From Cristatella mucedo (taxonomy: Eukaryota; Bryozoa; Phylactolaemata; Cristatellidae): a stretch of 44,776 nucleotides of DNA. Below the pieces are notes generated by a model that made no database searches, was not told the DNA's origin, and worked only from the letters and a program-made list of their open reading frames with translations. Below, one piece after another: positions 24,286 through 36,946 of the stretch. Both the position numbers and the translations under genes were made by a program. The stretch is from assembly GCA_009760855.2 (NCBI GenBank), contig WPIO01000020.1, positions 6,362,001 to 6,406,776 of the forward strand, written 5' to 3'. The number at the start of each line of letters is the position of its first letter. Positions within the stretch are counted from its first letter, which is position 1.

Positions 24286-26565
24286 ATCATACTCGCCTCC
24301 ACAATCCACTCGCCTGCACATGTACACGAGCCCTCAATAAATCCGCAGGTGTTACTCATTTAAGGCTCAATCTTTCTCAAGCTCTGCTAAAACTAATTTG
24401 AAATCCATTTTGGGGCTCTTCTTACACAACCTACTCTTCTGGTCAACGTCATTTTCCTATCCTTCCAATTAATCGAAGGCCATCACAGGCCAAGCTTTTC
24501 TTTTGCATGCAGGATAACATTTTTGTTTCGAGAATTTTTTCAACGGTCAAGTGACCGAGACAAATGCACGACAAATGAATGCTATGCAAAAAGAACCAGC
24601 TAGAATGTTCAAAGAAATTAAAATTGCAAACCAGCATGGTACCAGTGGCACTACCATACGTTCTATTTGGTCAAAGCCTGAAACTTTTGGTTGAATGACT
24701 TTGAGACATGACTTGAAATATGAAATTTAATGTCCGAAAACAGGCAACACTGAGTAATAATCAGGTGGTCATGATTGAAAAAAATGTCGTATGAGAAACC
24801 AAGTTTGACATCGCTGCTACCATATCTACAGACCCGACGAAAAATTCGTCTTAACCGAGGGAATTAAAAAAAAAAGGTGCTCTAATTGGCATGCCAGCAA
24901 AAAAAAGACTTGGGAGCACTGATGCAAAGATAAAGGTAATGGGGCCATCAATCACAGGAGTCCATATGCTGCATCAACCCAGTGGCTCATAGAGCTCGAT
25001 CAATTTTGGTTTCGTAACCTGTATCCCAATAAAAACTTGCTAGCTGAATAAAAGTCAGAAGCGCCCAAAAAGTGGAATTTCCATGACCGAAGCTATAAAG
25101 GAAAAAAAGGTGGCACCGGTCCATTATGAATGGCATGGCAATTAATCAGAAGCTGGCGAAAAGTTGTATCAAAAAGTAACTTAAATTATTGGCTGCAGGT
25201 GAAAGCTCAGGCAGTGAACTGCCATCCATTCAAATGACAGAATCTCAGAAGAATTGTCAAGGTCAATGAAAGCCCGCAATAGAATAGCCATTGTAACTAC
25301 CTCATCGGTCAACTTTAAGCATCCGTAGGGCATCCAACATTTTAAACATCCATGAACACATGAAGAAAGAAGAGAATTGCTGACAAGGGAAGCATAAAGC
25401 ACGACGAAAAATACGAACACGGACACCCCATACTGGAGAAAATCGAAACTACGGCTGGAAAAAGTAGTCAGTTTGCCATCTCTGAGGGTCACAAATTCAC
25501 TTATTTTGGTTTCAAACAACACGGCTTCATACATCAGATGTAAAGTTAGTGTTCACATACCCATTTCGGAGGGCTTATTAGAAGTTGCTTGTTGTTAATA
25601 GTATAGGTTTTCTGACCCTTCTATATCTGCCATGCTCAGCATCCCATACATACCGTATTGAATGTTACAATTTTGCTTTTTGAGGCTGTTTAGAATAGTT
25701 GGAAGTGGGGCTTTTCTTTTTGGCTGCTGGCCCCTTGTGACGCCAGAAGTCTCCGGCACACGTGGCTGGCAATGCATGGGTAAGACGTCACTTTAGCCAC
25801 TGAACCACAAAATGACTTTTTTTAGGCCATGCATAAAAGCCCTTCGACAATAGCAAGCTTCAGTACCACCCCTTTTTTTAACATCCAGTTTGTGATAACC
25901 GACGATTTGTCCTCTGATTTTGGTGCTTTGTTCTTTATCTATTCAATGGCAGGAGATCTCCGTGTGAGCAATCAAATCGTACACACAAGCACATTCAAAC
26001 TCACAGGAGCACACACACACTGCACACACGCACACGCGCACGCACACACGTACATACTCATTCACGCGCCTGCACATATGCACACACAAGGAAGTGCACG
26101 CCGCATGTATGGTGCGGTCTACACTAGAGCAAACATTGCTCGGCACCAACGCATAAACTTGCAAGGACCAGAAAACAGCACTTCTTCAGACCACCAACGT
26201 CTTTTCAATTCTGGCAGTTGTCCGAAAGGCAGTCATTTAAAGTCAGCTCATCTTTTCTGTAACTTGCCGAATTTATTAATAAGCTAACGCAACTTCAGAA
26301 GCAGTTGTGGCAAGTGGTTGCTTAATGAAATGTGTCGTCTAAAGCACAGCCTAAATAGTTGTGCACATCTCTTGACTTGTTGACTAAAGCCGAGTGAACT
26401 GGGTAGTGAAAGTTAAGAGCTTAACCCCTTGCCAAAGTTTAAGGCCATACCATGACAATATTTGAAAGATAGGCATCACAGAATTTGCTAATCAGCCTGC
26501 AAAACATCAGCTGCCTGTGCAACAGACTATTATCAATCAGTCTCTGATGCCCACTAGTCTAAAAC

Positions 26566-26846
26566 CATACGGATCGTAGCCAATACCTTTATCATCTTGT
26601 CCAGAAGTGAATACCGTAGACTCTTGTCTTTCCTCGATAACATCAACTGATGGTAAGACACCAGTCTTCCGGCAATTGGCATCCTCCTTTCCTCTCAATA
26701 CCCATGTGCTGTCATCGCCATTTGATGGGCTCGGGTTGGATTGGACTGAAACCTTTTCTTCGTCAGGTTGCACGGTAAAAGTGCACGAGTGGTAGTGTGA
26801 CGATCCGAATTCTCCGATGGCATATTGGTGCCTCGTGCATAGGTCA
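26566..26846 (-). pseudogene. Repeated exon M3, unit 2, frameshifted
   Basis: Copy of 17265-17543 with a two-base tg insertion near 26796-26799, which makes it 281 nt and breaks the symmetric frame. Read in the downstream frame, it instead stays open through the acceptor into the upstream intron and the SINE region. The insertion extends a short gtgtg run, so a sequencing or slippage error is possible. Confidence 0.55.
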
Positions 26847-26920
26847 CTGAAAATATTTATGTTGTAACGTGTGCATAACAATAGAGGAAGCAAGTGGCAA
26901 AGACCGAAATTTCCGAATTT

Positions 26921-27069
26921 AACTAGCCGTGATGGCACACTAGGTATGGCGGTTGCTTTCACGACCTCGGTCCCGAGGTCGTGGGTTCGATTCCTGCGGT
27001 GGGTGATTCTGTATCGCCATTGCAAGCAGTGGTGATAGCCGTAAAGGCTCTTCTGTCGCTATACAAAAA
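26921..27069 (+). mobile_element. tRNA-derived SINE, unit 3
   Basis: Same as the unit 2 copy. It marks the left edge of unit 3. Confidence 0.72.
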
Positions 27070-27398
27070 GAGGCTGTTTAATCAGCTAGGATTTAAAAGC
27101 TACCTAACACAACCAAGAAAGCAGCTTTGGCAAGTAGATGCTAAATAAAAGGTTTCGTCCAAAGCGGAAGGTAAATAGTTGCACACATCTCGTGACTTGC
27201 CTGCACCACGACTAAATTCAAGTCTACCGGGAAGTTAGACTTAAGAGCCTAACTTCTGGTCAAAGTCCAATGCTATACCTTGACAATATGGGAAAGTTAG
27301 GCACAGCAGATTTCGTAAATTAACCTCAGAAATATCAGCTGACTGTACAACAGACTATTATCAATAGGTCATAAATGGCCACATGTCTAAAGCCTTAC

Positions 27399-27719
27399 CA
27401 TCATGAGGATTGTAGCCAGTATCTTTAATGACATCATCTTCACCAGAACCAACATGTTTTGACTTTTGTCTTCCCTCGATAATGCAGACAGATGGTGTGA
27501 AATCAGCCTCCTGCCAACTGGCATTCTCCTTCGGTTGGACTGCCTCAACGATGCGATCGTTATTTGACTGGCTTCGTATGGACTGGATTGAAATTCTTCT
27601 GCGTCCGGTTCCTTGGTAAAAGTGCCTGACTGGTAGCTTTAAAGTATGCAGGTTAATACAGGATGCTAATCGCAAGGAAAGCCGTGAGATGAAGACTGCA
27701 CTGGTCTCCGATACAAGCC
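27399..27719 (-). CDS. Repeated exon M1, unit 3
   Basis: 321 nt, apparently identical to the other two M1 copies, with the same acceptor and the GTAAGG donor. Confidence 0.6.
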
Positions 27720-28905
27720 CTGCAGAATCAGAAGTCAGACTCACCATTCACCTGCTAAACAACCAATCCCAGTTAGAAGCCTCAAACAATACGATGTCAA
27801 CCGATCCTGTGTGGCCAAAAGACACAAGTCAAAGTTTAATCGCCAGTGTCTCGAGCTCGGTAATCGAATTCTTCGTTGTGGCATCCACGTACAGTAACCT
27901 ACTCTGACCTTTTCATTCCTTAATACAATGCAGCAGCGAGGTAAGAACCTCATGTCGATAACTGACTGCATGCATCGATTTTCGACAGGGAATACACTAA
28001 CTGCTGTCACCATAAGAATGAGAGTATGTACCTTTACGAAGTGGTAACTTCAATGTATAAGGCATCACAATTAGTCCTGTTAACCCTATAGAAAGGCATA
28101 CCAGCCACAGTAGCTTCCGCCATGCCGTATGGTTTTTTTTCATAAACGCGTACAGTGGCGTTACCGATAAGTTAGCAGCGAAGCAGCTTAAACCAGCACA
28201 TTGCAGCTTATAGAACTGCCACTTTAAAAGACAGTTAAATATTGTCGGTGTGCTAACATGTATGACATTAACTGGCTAGGACATTATTGACCTGCTCTTC
28301 CTTGCAAAGATGTCGCTCAAGCCTATTTCCTTGCCCAAAAACTCCTCAGTAGCGATGTCAACTGCTATTTAAAGAGCAGCATAAACGAGGCGGTACCAAT
28401 CGCGTGACTAGACTACGGCATGACTTTGGGAAAATTACAGGTTGCCTATTATAAGGCTAGACTGGACCGAACTGGCCTAAGCAGTAGCATCTGGCAGGCA
28501 GCAAAAGATCAAAGGCAGAGGTGACCAGCTACAAAAACTTGCCACACAGCACGAATACAAAGGAACGAGAATTAGAATATGATATAAATACTATAGAATA
28601 GAAACAAAATAAATAATAAATAATAAAATAAAATAATAAAAATAAATAAATAAAATGAATTCCTTCACCCCTTCTAGATCATACACAGTAAGAGCACACT
28701 ACAGCTGTCGTGATTAGCATATATTCGGCAAGTAGGAGGGGAGCTAAGAGTAGGTCCAGTTGTAGTTCCAAATTTCCAGGTGACAATGAGAATATTAAAA
28801 AGATAGGCACCACAGAATGTGCAAAAAACAACCGGCAAAATATCGCGTGACCATGCCATACATGCTTATCAATAAGTTCACAAAGGCTACTTGACCCTAG
28901 GTTAC

Positions 28906-29196
28906 CGACATGTGGATTGTAGCCGATACCTTCGTCGACGTGATCCTGGCAAGACGTAGGAGAGTTAGATTCTTGCAGTTCCTTGCCAAAATGATTATAA
29001 TGTAAGACATTCGAGCTCCGGGAACGCCCATCGTCCTTTGCTTGTTCTGCAAATTTGCTGTGATCGCCATGTGCATGGGACTGGCTATTACAAGGAGACT
29101 GTATTAAACTGCTTTCCACTTCAGTTTCCGTGGCAGAACTGCCCGACAGAGAGTTGACGTTGGATATGTCAGATTGCTGTGATGGCAGACCAGTGA
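28906..29196 (-). CDS. Repeated exon M2, unit 3
   Basis: 291 nt, same coding variant as unit 2. Downstream in the intron (near 28825) it has two extra A residues relative to units 1 and 2. Confidence 0.6.
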
Positions 29197-30247
29197 CTGC
29201 AAAGAAATGATTGTAGCTGTCTTTCCCTGCATAACATGAAAAACCGGCGATAGAGAAGAATGTCAGATCCGTTCCTGAAAAAAATTGATTCTACCTGTAT
29301 TTGCCAGCATCGGAATAAAAGCCACCATAGGTGAAGAAAGCTGTACTATTTAAACGGCACGGGATTGTAATGGAAGCCCAGCTTAGTCTGTACTGAAAGA
29401 GACCATTCTGACCCACTAGACATATTTAAATTTTGATGAAAGCCAAAATATTTGTATGCAAGATAACTATTAGTTTACCGCTAAGGAACAATACCTAATA
29501 CATATATATAAATGAGACTGTTAAATCAGCTAATATCTTATCTACCTTCAAATGGGAAAAATACTGCTTCGACAGCAAAAGATTTTAATTTGTTTTCAAT
29601 CACAAGTAAGCTAATTATTTAAGTAAATACTTGCAGCATCACAACAGAAGCAATACTAGGTTTTGAAACGAGAAGCAAATTCCATTCAGTTTTGCTCACC
29701 TGTGACAATTAAAGTCTCTAATAACCCTACCAGCAGTTGAGAGTTAAAAACTGATCAAGAAATAGGCTCTTGCATTGCTTCTGCTCATTAGCATTTTTAT
29801 TTCTCCTAATGTTCTCGAGGCGAGTCCCCGTGAATGGCCACAAGTCTGTGCCTGATCTAATAGAAAGTGAGGGACCACGATTCTAACGTTTTTGCATGAA
29901 ATCTTTTTTGCCGGATATGATCCAGGATGCAATAAAGAAAAAAACAGACATTTAAGTGATGCTAACGGATGTCGCACTTTAATCTCAAGTACGCACATTT
30001 CAAGCACTTCTAGGTCCTCACACTACAAAAACCTGTTCGTAGGTAAGTCACGAAGCGGGCAATCCTATATTGCCTAATGCCAGTTAGGTAATTGAGTCGA
30101 TTTTGGGACTACAAATGTTTAAGAGGCTGCTAAATCAGCAAGACTACTTTTAAAAGTCCACATAAATGGCCTAGAGAAGTCAATTCATCAGGACTTAGGG
30201 ACACATAACATAGCTAGATAACAAAATCTTGGAGGCAGCGTAGCACA

Positions 30248-30327
30248 GCAAATGTAAAGCGCCTAGAAAGAGATTAAGTTCCCTGAGGGCGCTTTATCAA
30301 GTGCAATATTATTATTATTATTATTAT
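30248..30327 (+). mobile_element. CR1/L2-type 3' tail, unit 3
   Basis: Same tail as 11640-11720. Confidence 0.7.
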
Positions 30328-30398
30328 GCAGGTGGGGGTTCATTCAAAGTAAGAATTATAAACTTAACAGTAAAGGAAAACTCGAGATATAAGAATGG

Positions 30399-30413
30399 TC
30401 TCTCTCTCTCTCC

Positions 30414-30495
<82 letters not shown>
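30399..30495. repeat. (CT)n microsatellite, unit 3
   Basis: About 97 nt, with the same ccct interruptions and left flank as unit 1 but shorter. Confidence 0.97.
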
Positions 30496-30498
<3 letters not shown>

Positions 30499-30860
30499 GC
30501 TCCCGGCTTGTACGGACGTTATCCTCTGGCACATACATGAGCTTGACGTGAGGTTTGAGAAGCCCAAGACTGCCGTTTCATTGCAACGTCCAGTAAACTG
30601 CATACTTAACCGCCCCCAAGTTGGCACATAGCTTGGGCAGACTGCAAGTTGTGCTGATGTACGACAGTGGAAGCAGAAATGAGCTGAGCATTTCTCAAAG
30701 AGATGGTCTGTCGACCAGCAGTTGGTGCTGCGGGAGGGGGGGCTGTGCCAGTCGGCTTTGATGGAGCCGGCCTCCCCTCGACCACAAGGACCGGAGGAAT
30801 TGGTCTGTTCATCGTCATGGACAAGCCAATAGTAGCCTATTTTTAACTATAGTAACTTGA

Positions 30861-32292
30861 GATTGAGAGACTATCGGTCATTGAGAGTGAGGAAAAAGAG
30901 TTTCACCTCGATCCTTGGCGGCATATGCGAAGCACCTGGATAGAGACTAGGATATCTTAGCGTGATATAGCAATGGTTATAATGAATAATTGCTATATTC
31001 AATAAGCATGTTTCGGCTTTCTGTGGCAACGAAAGCCACATTTCATCTATAAACATGCTCAAAAAGACTTTACAGAACCTCCAGGCGATGCAACTTCATC
31101 GGCAACGGGTACTACCCTAAAAAGTTCTAGCAAAAAGAGCTCGTCTCCCTAAGACGATATACCATCATCTCTGTGGCCTTCACTGGCAGGCCAACTTAGC
31201 CCGGCCAGTAACCGAGATTTTGAATGCTTTTTTGCGAAAAGGGGTCGTCCCCAAGTCCTTCAAACCGGCAATCTATAGACCCCATACGTAAAAAAGCCTG
31301 GATATGATACAGAGGTCCTTGCAAACTATCGTCCAGTTTCCCTTCTTCCTTTCTTGTCAAAGATTCTTGAAAAAATTGTTGCCTAGCAGCTGGTTGAACG
31401 TATTGAAAAGAATGAAAAGTCAGAAATATTTCAATCGGGGTTCAGGAGGCAGCACTCCGCTGAAACTGCTCCTCTGTGTTAAAAATGACATTAAACATGG
31501 CAACGATGACGGGCATGTCACTGCCATAGGTCTGCTAGATCTGTCAGGTGCCTTCGACACTATTGATCACGATAATTTACTTGAACGATTGAGAACAACA
31601 ATCGGCCGAGCAGACAAAGCACTGGCATGGTTTAAATCGTACTTGTCTGATCGTGTTCAATCCGTGTCGTGTGGGGGTCAGGTCTCACACACGAGAAGGG
31701 TCACCTGTGGAGTCCCTTAAAGGTCTGTACTCGGTTCCTTGCTGTTCTCCATTCATAGTCAACCTCTGGGAAGAGTGATTAAGGCCCATGGAATAGGATG
31801 TCACTTTTATGCTGACGATACTCGGCTGTATGCGTCATTCAAACCATCGGAATCTGCTGAAGCAACTGAGAAACTGAATGCTTGCCTTGCCGACATTCGG
31901 CTGTCGGAAAACTTCTTGAAACTTATCGATTATAAAACCGAACCACTGCTAATAGCACACCCTAAGCATGTTGCTGGATTAGAAGGTTGTGCTCTTCTAA
32001 AAGGTAAAGCTGTTGTGCCATCTTCACCATGTGATCGAAATTTAGTTGTCATTTTCGACAGCTGCCTCAATTTTAAAAAGCTTCATTCAGAAGACTGCCT
32101 CTACTGCTAGCCATCACGTCAGATCCCTATCCAAGATTGGGAGCTGTCTTCCACAGTAACTGGCAGAAAAGTAAACTAGGTCCTTAGTTCTGTCTCGGCT
32201 TGATTACTGTAATTACCTTTTTGCTGGGGCTACCGGAGAAAGCAACTAGGCCACTCCTGCTAAATGGCTGCAAAGCTAATCTTCAACTCAGC
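30861..32292 (+). mobile_element. CR1/L2-group LINE, 3'-truncated, unit 3
   Basis: Copy of 12273-13701. Single-base homopolymer gains near 31281 and 32228 distinguish it. Confidence 0.87.
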
Positions 32293-32800
32293 GTAAGCAT
32301 GGATGGATAACGACGTCGAATGAACAGATAGTTTCACTATATCAGTTACAAACACGATACCGGTATGCAAACATCGTTACACCTAAGATAGCTACAGCTT
32401 TACACTATGCCAACTTCAGTTTACCTAGCATCGTAATGAATCATGTTAACTGCTAGACCTAGAGTAGCAGCCGCAGCAGCTTTGGCCATACTGCGAGGAT
32501 TTCTTTAGTTTGGGCCTATAGTGGTGCTACTGATTGTTTAACGGCAGAAGGACTTAAATCAGAGCATTAAAGCAGAAAGGTTTGCCATTATCAAAGTCAG
32601 TTACATATTGTTGGGTTTCCTAGCATTAATGCCATTAATTTGGTCACATAATAAACGTCGGCATTATGATACCGTCGATACAACAACCGCGAAACCTAAC
32701 AAAACCCAGAACTTCATTCCAATACATAAAATAATGGTTAGGAGAACGACATGAGATGTCATAATTGAGCAAAATTATGACAACATTGCTCAACAGTTAA

Positions 32801-32804
<4 letters not shown>

Positions 32805-32839
<35 letters not shown>
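32805..32839. repeat. (CA)n microsatellite, unit 3
   Basis: About 35 nt, the shortest of the three. The gttg that precedes it in units 1 and 2 is gone, so the tract runs directly from gaaaacac. Confidence 0.95.
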
Positions 32840-32841
<2 letters not shown>

Positions 32842-32844
32842 ATT

Positions 32845-33553
32845 CTCAGCTGACGGAGGAGATCAATGCATTTTTAGAGTTAATGGGGAGAAAATCCGAC
32901 AAATTTCCCGAGCTAAGTGACAAGAACTGGCTTTGTGACTTTGCCTTTGCTGTAGACATACTTTCGCACATGAAGGAGCTGAACACCAAGCTACAGGAGA
33001 AAGATCAATTTGTGCACGACATGTACACAAATGTTAGGGCCTTCAAATCCAAGCTGACTCTTTTTCCAGACAAATTTCAAACAAATCTTTCATTCATTTC
33101 GCCACGCTAGCCATGCAGGAAGAGGCGACCCTAAACGCAAAGAAATATAGCAAATCACTGGAGGACTTCCAAGGAGAATTCTGCCGTCGTTTGTGATTTT
33201 GAAAAAGTTGAAAAGTCACTTCATCTGGTTTCTGTCCCCTGTCACAAGACCCTAAAAACAGCCCCACGGGAGCTGCAGTTGGAACTGATAGATCTTCAGG
33301 CTGACTCTGTATTAAAAGAGAATTGCTAGCACTCCATGCGGTGTCACCTGCTACATCATAGTGCTAGTAGGCCCTGCAACTTAACGATGGTGCCAACATC
33401 AGCGTGCACATCCTTAACAATAGCAGCATTAGCTATTCTGAGAAGGCAAGTTGAAATGTTTGAACGTGTCAAGCAACTAAGCAATAAGATCATGCTAAAA
33501 TACAAGTCGAGATCAGATTTCAAAGCAAGGAGCAACTATATTCTGGATTTTTA
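32845..33553 (+). pseudogene. hAT transposase fragment, unit 3
   Basis: Copy of 14285-14992. One substitution changes KYMSRSDF to KYKSRSDF near 33504. Confidence 0.76.
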
Positions 33554-34448
33554 ATCATACTCGCCTCCACAATCCACTCGCCTGCACATGTACACGAGCC
33601 CTCAATAAATCCGCAGGTGTTACTCATTTAAGGCTCAATCTTTCTCAAGCTCTGCTAAAACTAATTTGAAATCCATTTTGGGGCTCTTCTTACACAACCT
33701 ACTCTTCTGGTCAACGTCATTTTCCTATCCTTCCAATTAATCGAAGGCCATCACAGGCCAAGCTTTTCTTTTGCATGCAGGATAACATTTTTGTTTCGAG
33801 AATTTTTCAACGGTCAAGTGACCGAGACAAATGCACGACAAATGAATGCTATGCAAAAAGAACCAGCTAGAATGTTCAAAGAAATTAAAATTGCAAACCA
33901 GCATGGTACCAGTGGCACTACCATACGTTCTATTTGGTCAAAGCCTGAAACTTTTGGTTGAATGGCTTTGAGACATGACTTGAAATATGAAATTTAATGG
34001 CCGGAAACTGGCAACACTGAATAATAATCAGGTGGTCATGATTTTAAAAATGTCGTATGAGAAGCAAGTTTGACTTCGCTGCTACCATATCTACAGAGCC
34101 GACGAAATACGTCTTAACCGAGGGAATTAAAAAAAAGGTGCTCTAATTGGCATGCCAGCAAAAAAAAGACTTGGAGCACTGATGCAAAGATAAAGGTAAT
34201 GGGGCCATCAATCACAGGAGTCCATATGCTGCATCAACCCAGTGGCTCATAGAGCTCGATCAATTTTGGTTTCGTAACCTGTATCCCAATAAAAACTTGC
34301 TAGCAGAATAAAAGTCAGAAGCGCCCAAAAAGTGGAATTTCCATGACCGAAGCTATAAAGGAAAAAAAGGTGGCACCGGTCCATTATGAATGGCATAGCA
34401 AATAATCAGAAGCTGGCGAAAAGTTGTATCAAAAAGTAACTTAAATTA

Positions 34449-36092
34449 AATCAGCCTGCCTACGTATGTAATCAAACTGAAATACAGCTGATATTCTACA
34501 ACAAGGGTTGACCAACTAGAGTTTAATTTCATGTTAATCATGTAACGTCAAATATCATAGAAAACAGTGTTTTGAGTTTACCGACCAAATTAGACGATAT
34601 AGTATATGCAAGCACACGTGCAACGGTCCTGCACTCTACATCTTCGAACAGCAATAAACCTACTAATCCAAAATAGGCGTCTTTGAGCTATGGTTTGTAT
34701 TGCTTATTATTGAAAATAGTATTCTTTATTTACCAACCAAATTGTATGCGATTGCACTAAGGCGTTATATTGCCATGTCTTCGGACGGCCCAGGTCATTG
34801 GAAGCCATAGCGTTAGAACAAGCCGACGCAATGTCCTAAAATTAGGTAGATAAACCCGAAACACATCGGCGTTAGAATTAGTCGGGGGGGGGGGTTCGCT
34901 GGTCCAAGACACTGCATCAAAAAGCATGTTCGTCATGCCGTAAAATTTTGAAAGTAAACCCGGAAAACTGTTTTCTGTAAATTAATATCAAAACTGCAGC
35001 TGTGAAAAGCTTATTGTGGCAACGGTAGCTGTATTGCTGGTCAAGCTAAATTAAATTATTAAATAAACAATTAAATAAAACATTGAATGAAATAAAGCAG
35101 TCGCTCGTCGAGTGGAATGTGGACATAATCTGGTCGTTGGCGCAGTCAGGGGGCATAGGTATTGGGGCGACAGGTCGCCCCCCCCATTAGCCAACTTGCC
35201 CTGCCACTTTTTGAGCTCCTCTGCAAGTCTAGTACATCCGTAACGGATGCTACTAAAGTTACGATTGAGAGGCTATCGGACACGGAGTGAAGAAAAAGAG
35301 TTGCAAGGTGGCGAGATTTCTGTTGAACATTTCTGGGCTGCATCCAGAGAGGAGCTATGCAAATAGATGTACGAGAGTCTGATGAAGCAGGTGCTCCGTC
35401 GAGCAGCCATACCCTTCCAGTGACACGGCCTTTCTTTACAAGGTCAAACTCTACAAGGTCATGTCAATCCAATGCTCATCATTAAAAAGCACGGGTCCAG
35501 GAAGGCTTCTCACATCGTTCGTCAAGGAAAATCACATTAGTCCATGTTACGGTCAGCAGTTTCTTTAGTATTAGACGATAAGCAAAATACAGAAGCCAAA
35601 TGTGACGAGCTACTATAATTTGCAACAGTGCATGAATATAATCGACACTAGAGCTCACTGCCTGTGGACTTGATTCGCCGAGTCATAGTATAATTATACA
35701 TCTATTACATGGTCACTCCCAAACATAATGGTCGCCATCTTGCCACGTGGTGGAAGTGCCGTGTGATGGAAGGATGGCAGTACATAATCGCTTTAATTGG
35801 TATGGACAGAAATAGACGTATAACATAATAGCAATAAATAGAGTAGAGACTGTCGTATTTCTAGATCTTGCACAGTTACTGGACATTACAGGGATTAATA
35901 ATAATATAGATACAGCCAGTAGGAGAGAAGCTAAGTGCAGTTCCAGTTGTATTGCTAAAGTTCGAGGAAATACCACGGGAATATTTAAAAGATAAGCAAA
36001 ATAGATTTGCTAATCAGATCTAAAAATATCACGTAAACGTGCGACAGGCAAATACCAATCAGTCTCTAACGGCTGCTTGTCTAAAGCCTTAC
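34449..36092. other. Single-copy spacer with transposon traces
   Basis: No gene seen. It has long G and C runs (about 34884-34893 and 35176-35183). About 35056-35165 has an AATAAA-rich end followed by tggcgcagtcaggg, which resembles an LTR end plus primer-binding site, but no second LTR or gag-pol is present. About 35255-35310 (gattgagaggctatcgg, then aaaaagagtt) matches the start of the unit LINE at 12273. From ~35850 the sequence becomes paralogous to the intron beside M2. Confidence 0.4.
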
Positions 36093-36463
36093 CGACAGGA
36101 GGATTGCAGTCAATATGTTTGAGGACGTCTTCTTGACCGGAAGCATACCGGTTAGAATCCTTTTTTCCCCTGTTAAATAATAATAATAATAAAATAATAA
36201 TAATTCACTTGATAAAGCACCCTCAAAGACCTCAATCTATTTCTAGGCGCCTTACGTTTGCTGCAATAAATGAACAGATGGCGAGTTCTTAGCATTCACG
36301 CAGACGTCAACTTCGCTTGCTTGTATTGTTGGAGCAATATCATTTGGCGGTTGGGTATCGTCGATCCGGAATGAACTGTCATCCCCACAAATTTTATTTT
36401 CCTCTCGAGAATTGTCCGAATAGGATTCCACGTTAGGGCAATCTTTCGATGGCGGAACAGTGC
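36093..36463 (-). pseudogene. Repeated exon M4, interrupted
   Basis: The acceptor TATTTTTTCAG at 36464 and donor G|GTAAGG at 36092 are both strong and phase 1. The translation starts GTVPPSKDCPNVESYSDN and runs to NSPSVHLL. It is then broken by a ~95-nt transposon tail and resumes as DSNRYASGQEDVLK, ending in a Cys-Asn-Pro-Pro variant of the M signature. Without the insert the exon would be about the size of M3. It is the most diverged M copy and lies nearest the right-hand BIR exons. Confidence 0.6.
36175..36268 (-). mobile_element. CR1/L2-type 3' tail inserted in exon M4
   Basis: Read on the minus strand it gives gcaaacgtaaggcgcctag, gggtgctttatcaagtg and then (ATT/TTA)n, the same tail as 11640-11720. 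It interrupts the M4 reading frame. No clear target-site duplication is visible. Confidence 0.72.
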
Positions 36464-36946
36464 CTGAAAAAATATATGCTAGCTGTGTTTGCAATCATAG
36501 AATAAAAGTAATAACAGATGGAAAAAGCTGTACGATTAAAACGGCATGGATCTGAAATAGAAGTACTGCTTAGTTTGTACTAATACACACAATTATGACC
36601 CTACTCGACACATTAAATTATGAAGACAGTAAGTCTTATGCAAGATAACTATTGACCTACCGTTAAGGAAAAGTACTTAATACAAATATAAATGAGGCTG
36701 TTAAATCAGCTAATATCTTATCTATCTTCAAATGCTCAAAATACTGCTTCGAGAGCAGAAAACTTCAATTATTTTCGTCTTTGATTACCAGCAACGCTAA
36801 TATTAAGTAGACACTTTCAGCATCACAACAGAAGCAGTCCTAGATTCTGCAAACAGAAGCAAATTACATGCATATTCTGTTTTCGTTTGACCATGAAAAA
36901 CTCCCGGATAACCCTAGCGCTTGAGAGTTCACAACCATTCAATATA
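36464..36946. other. M4 intron
   Basis: Diverged paralogue of the M2 intron (10591-11130). No gene. Confidence 0.6.

Larger units (their letters stand above)
26912..34448. repeat. Tandem array, unit 3 (truncated, ~7.5 kb)
   Basis: Third copy. It follows unit 1/2 order up to aaaaagtaacttaaatta (unit 1 position ~15890), where homology stops. The M3 exon and the CA-rich stretch are missing. Confidence 0.95.
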
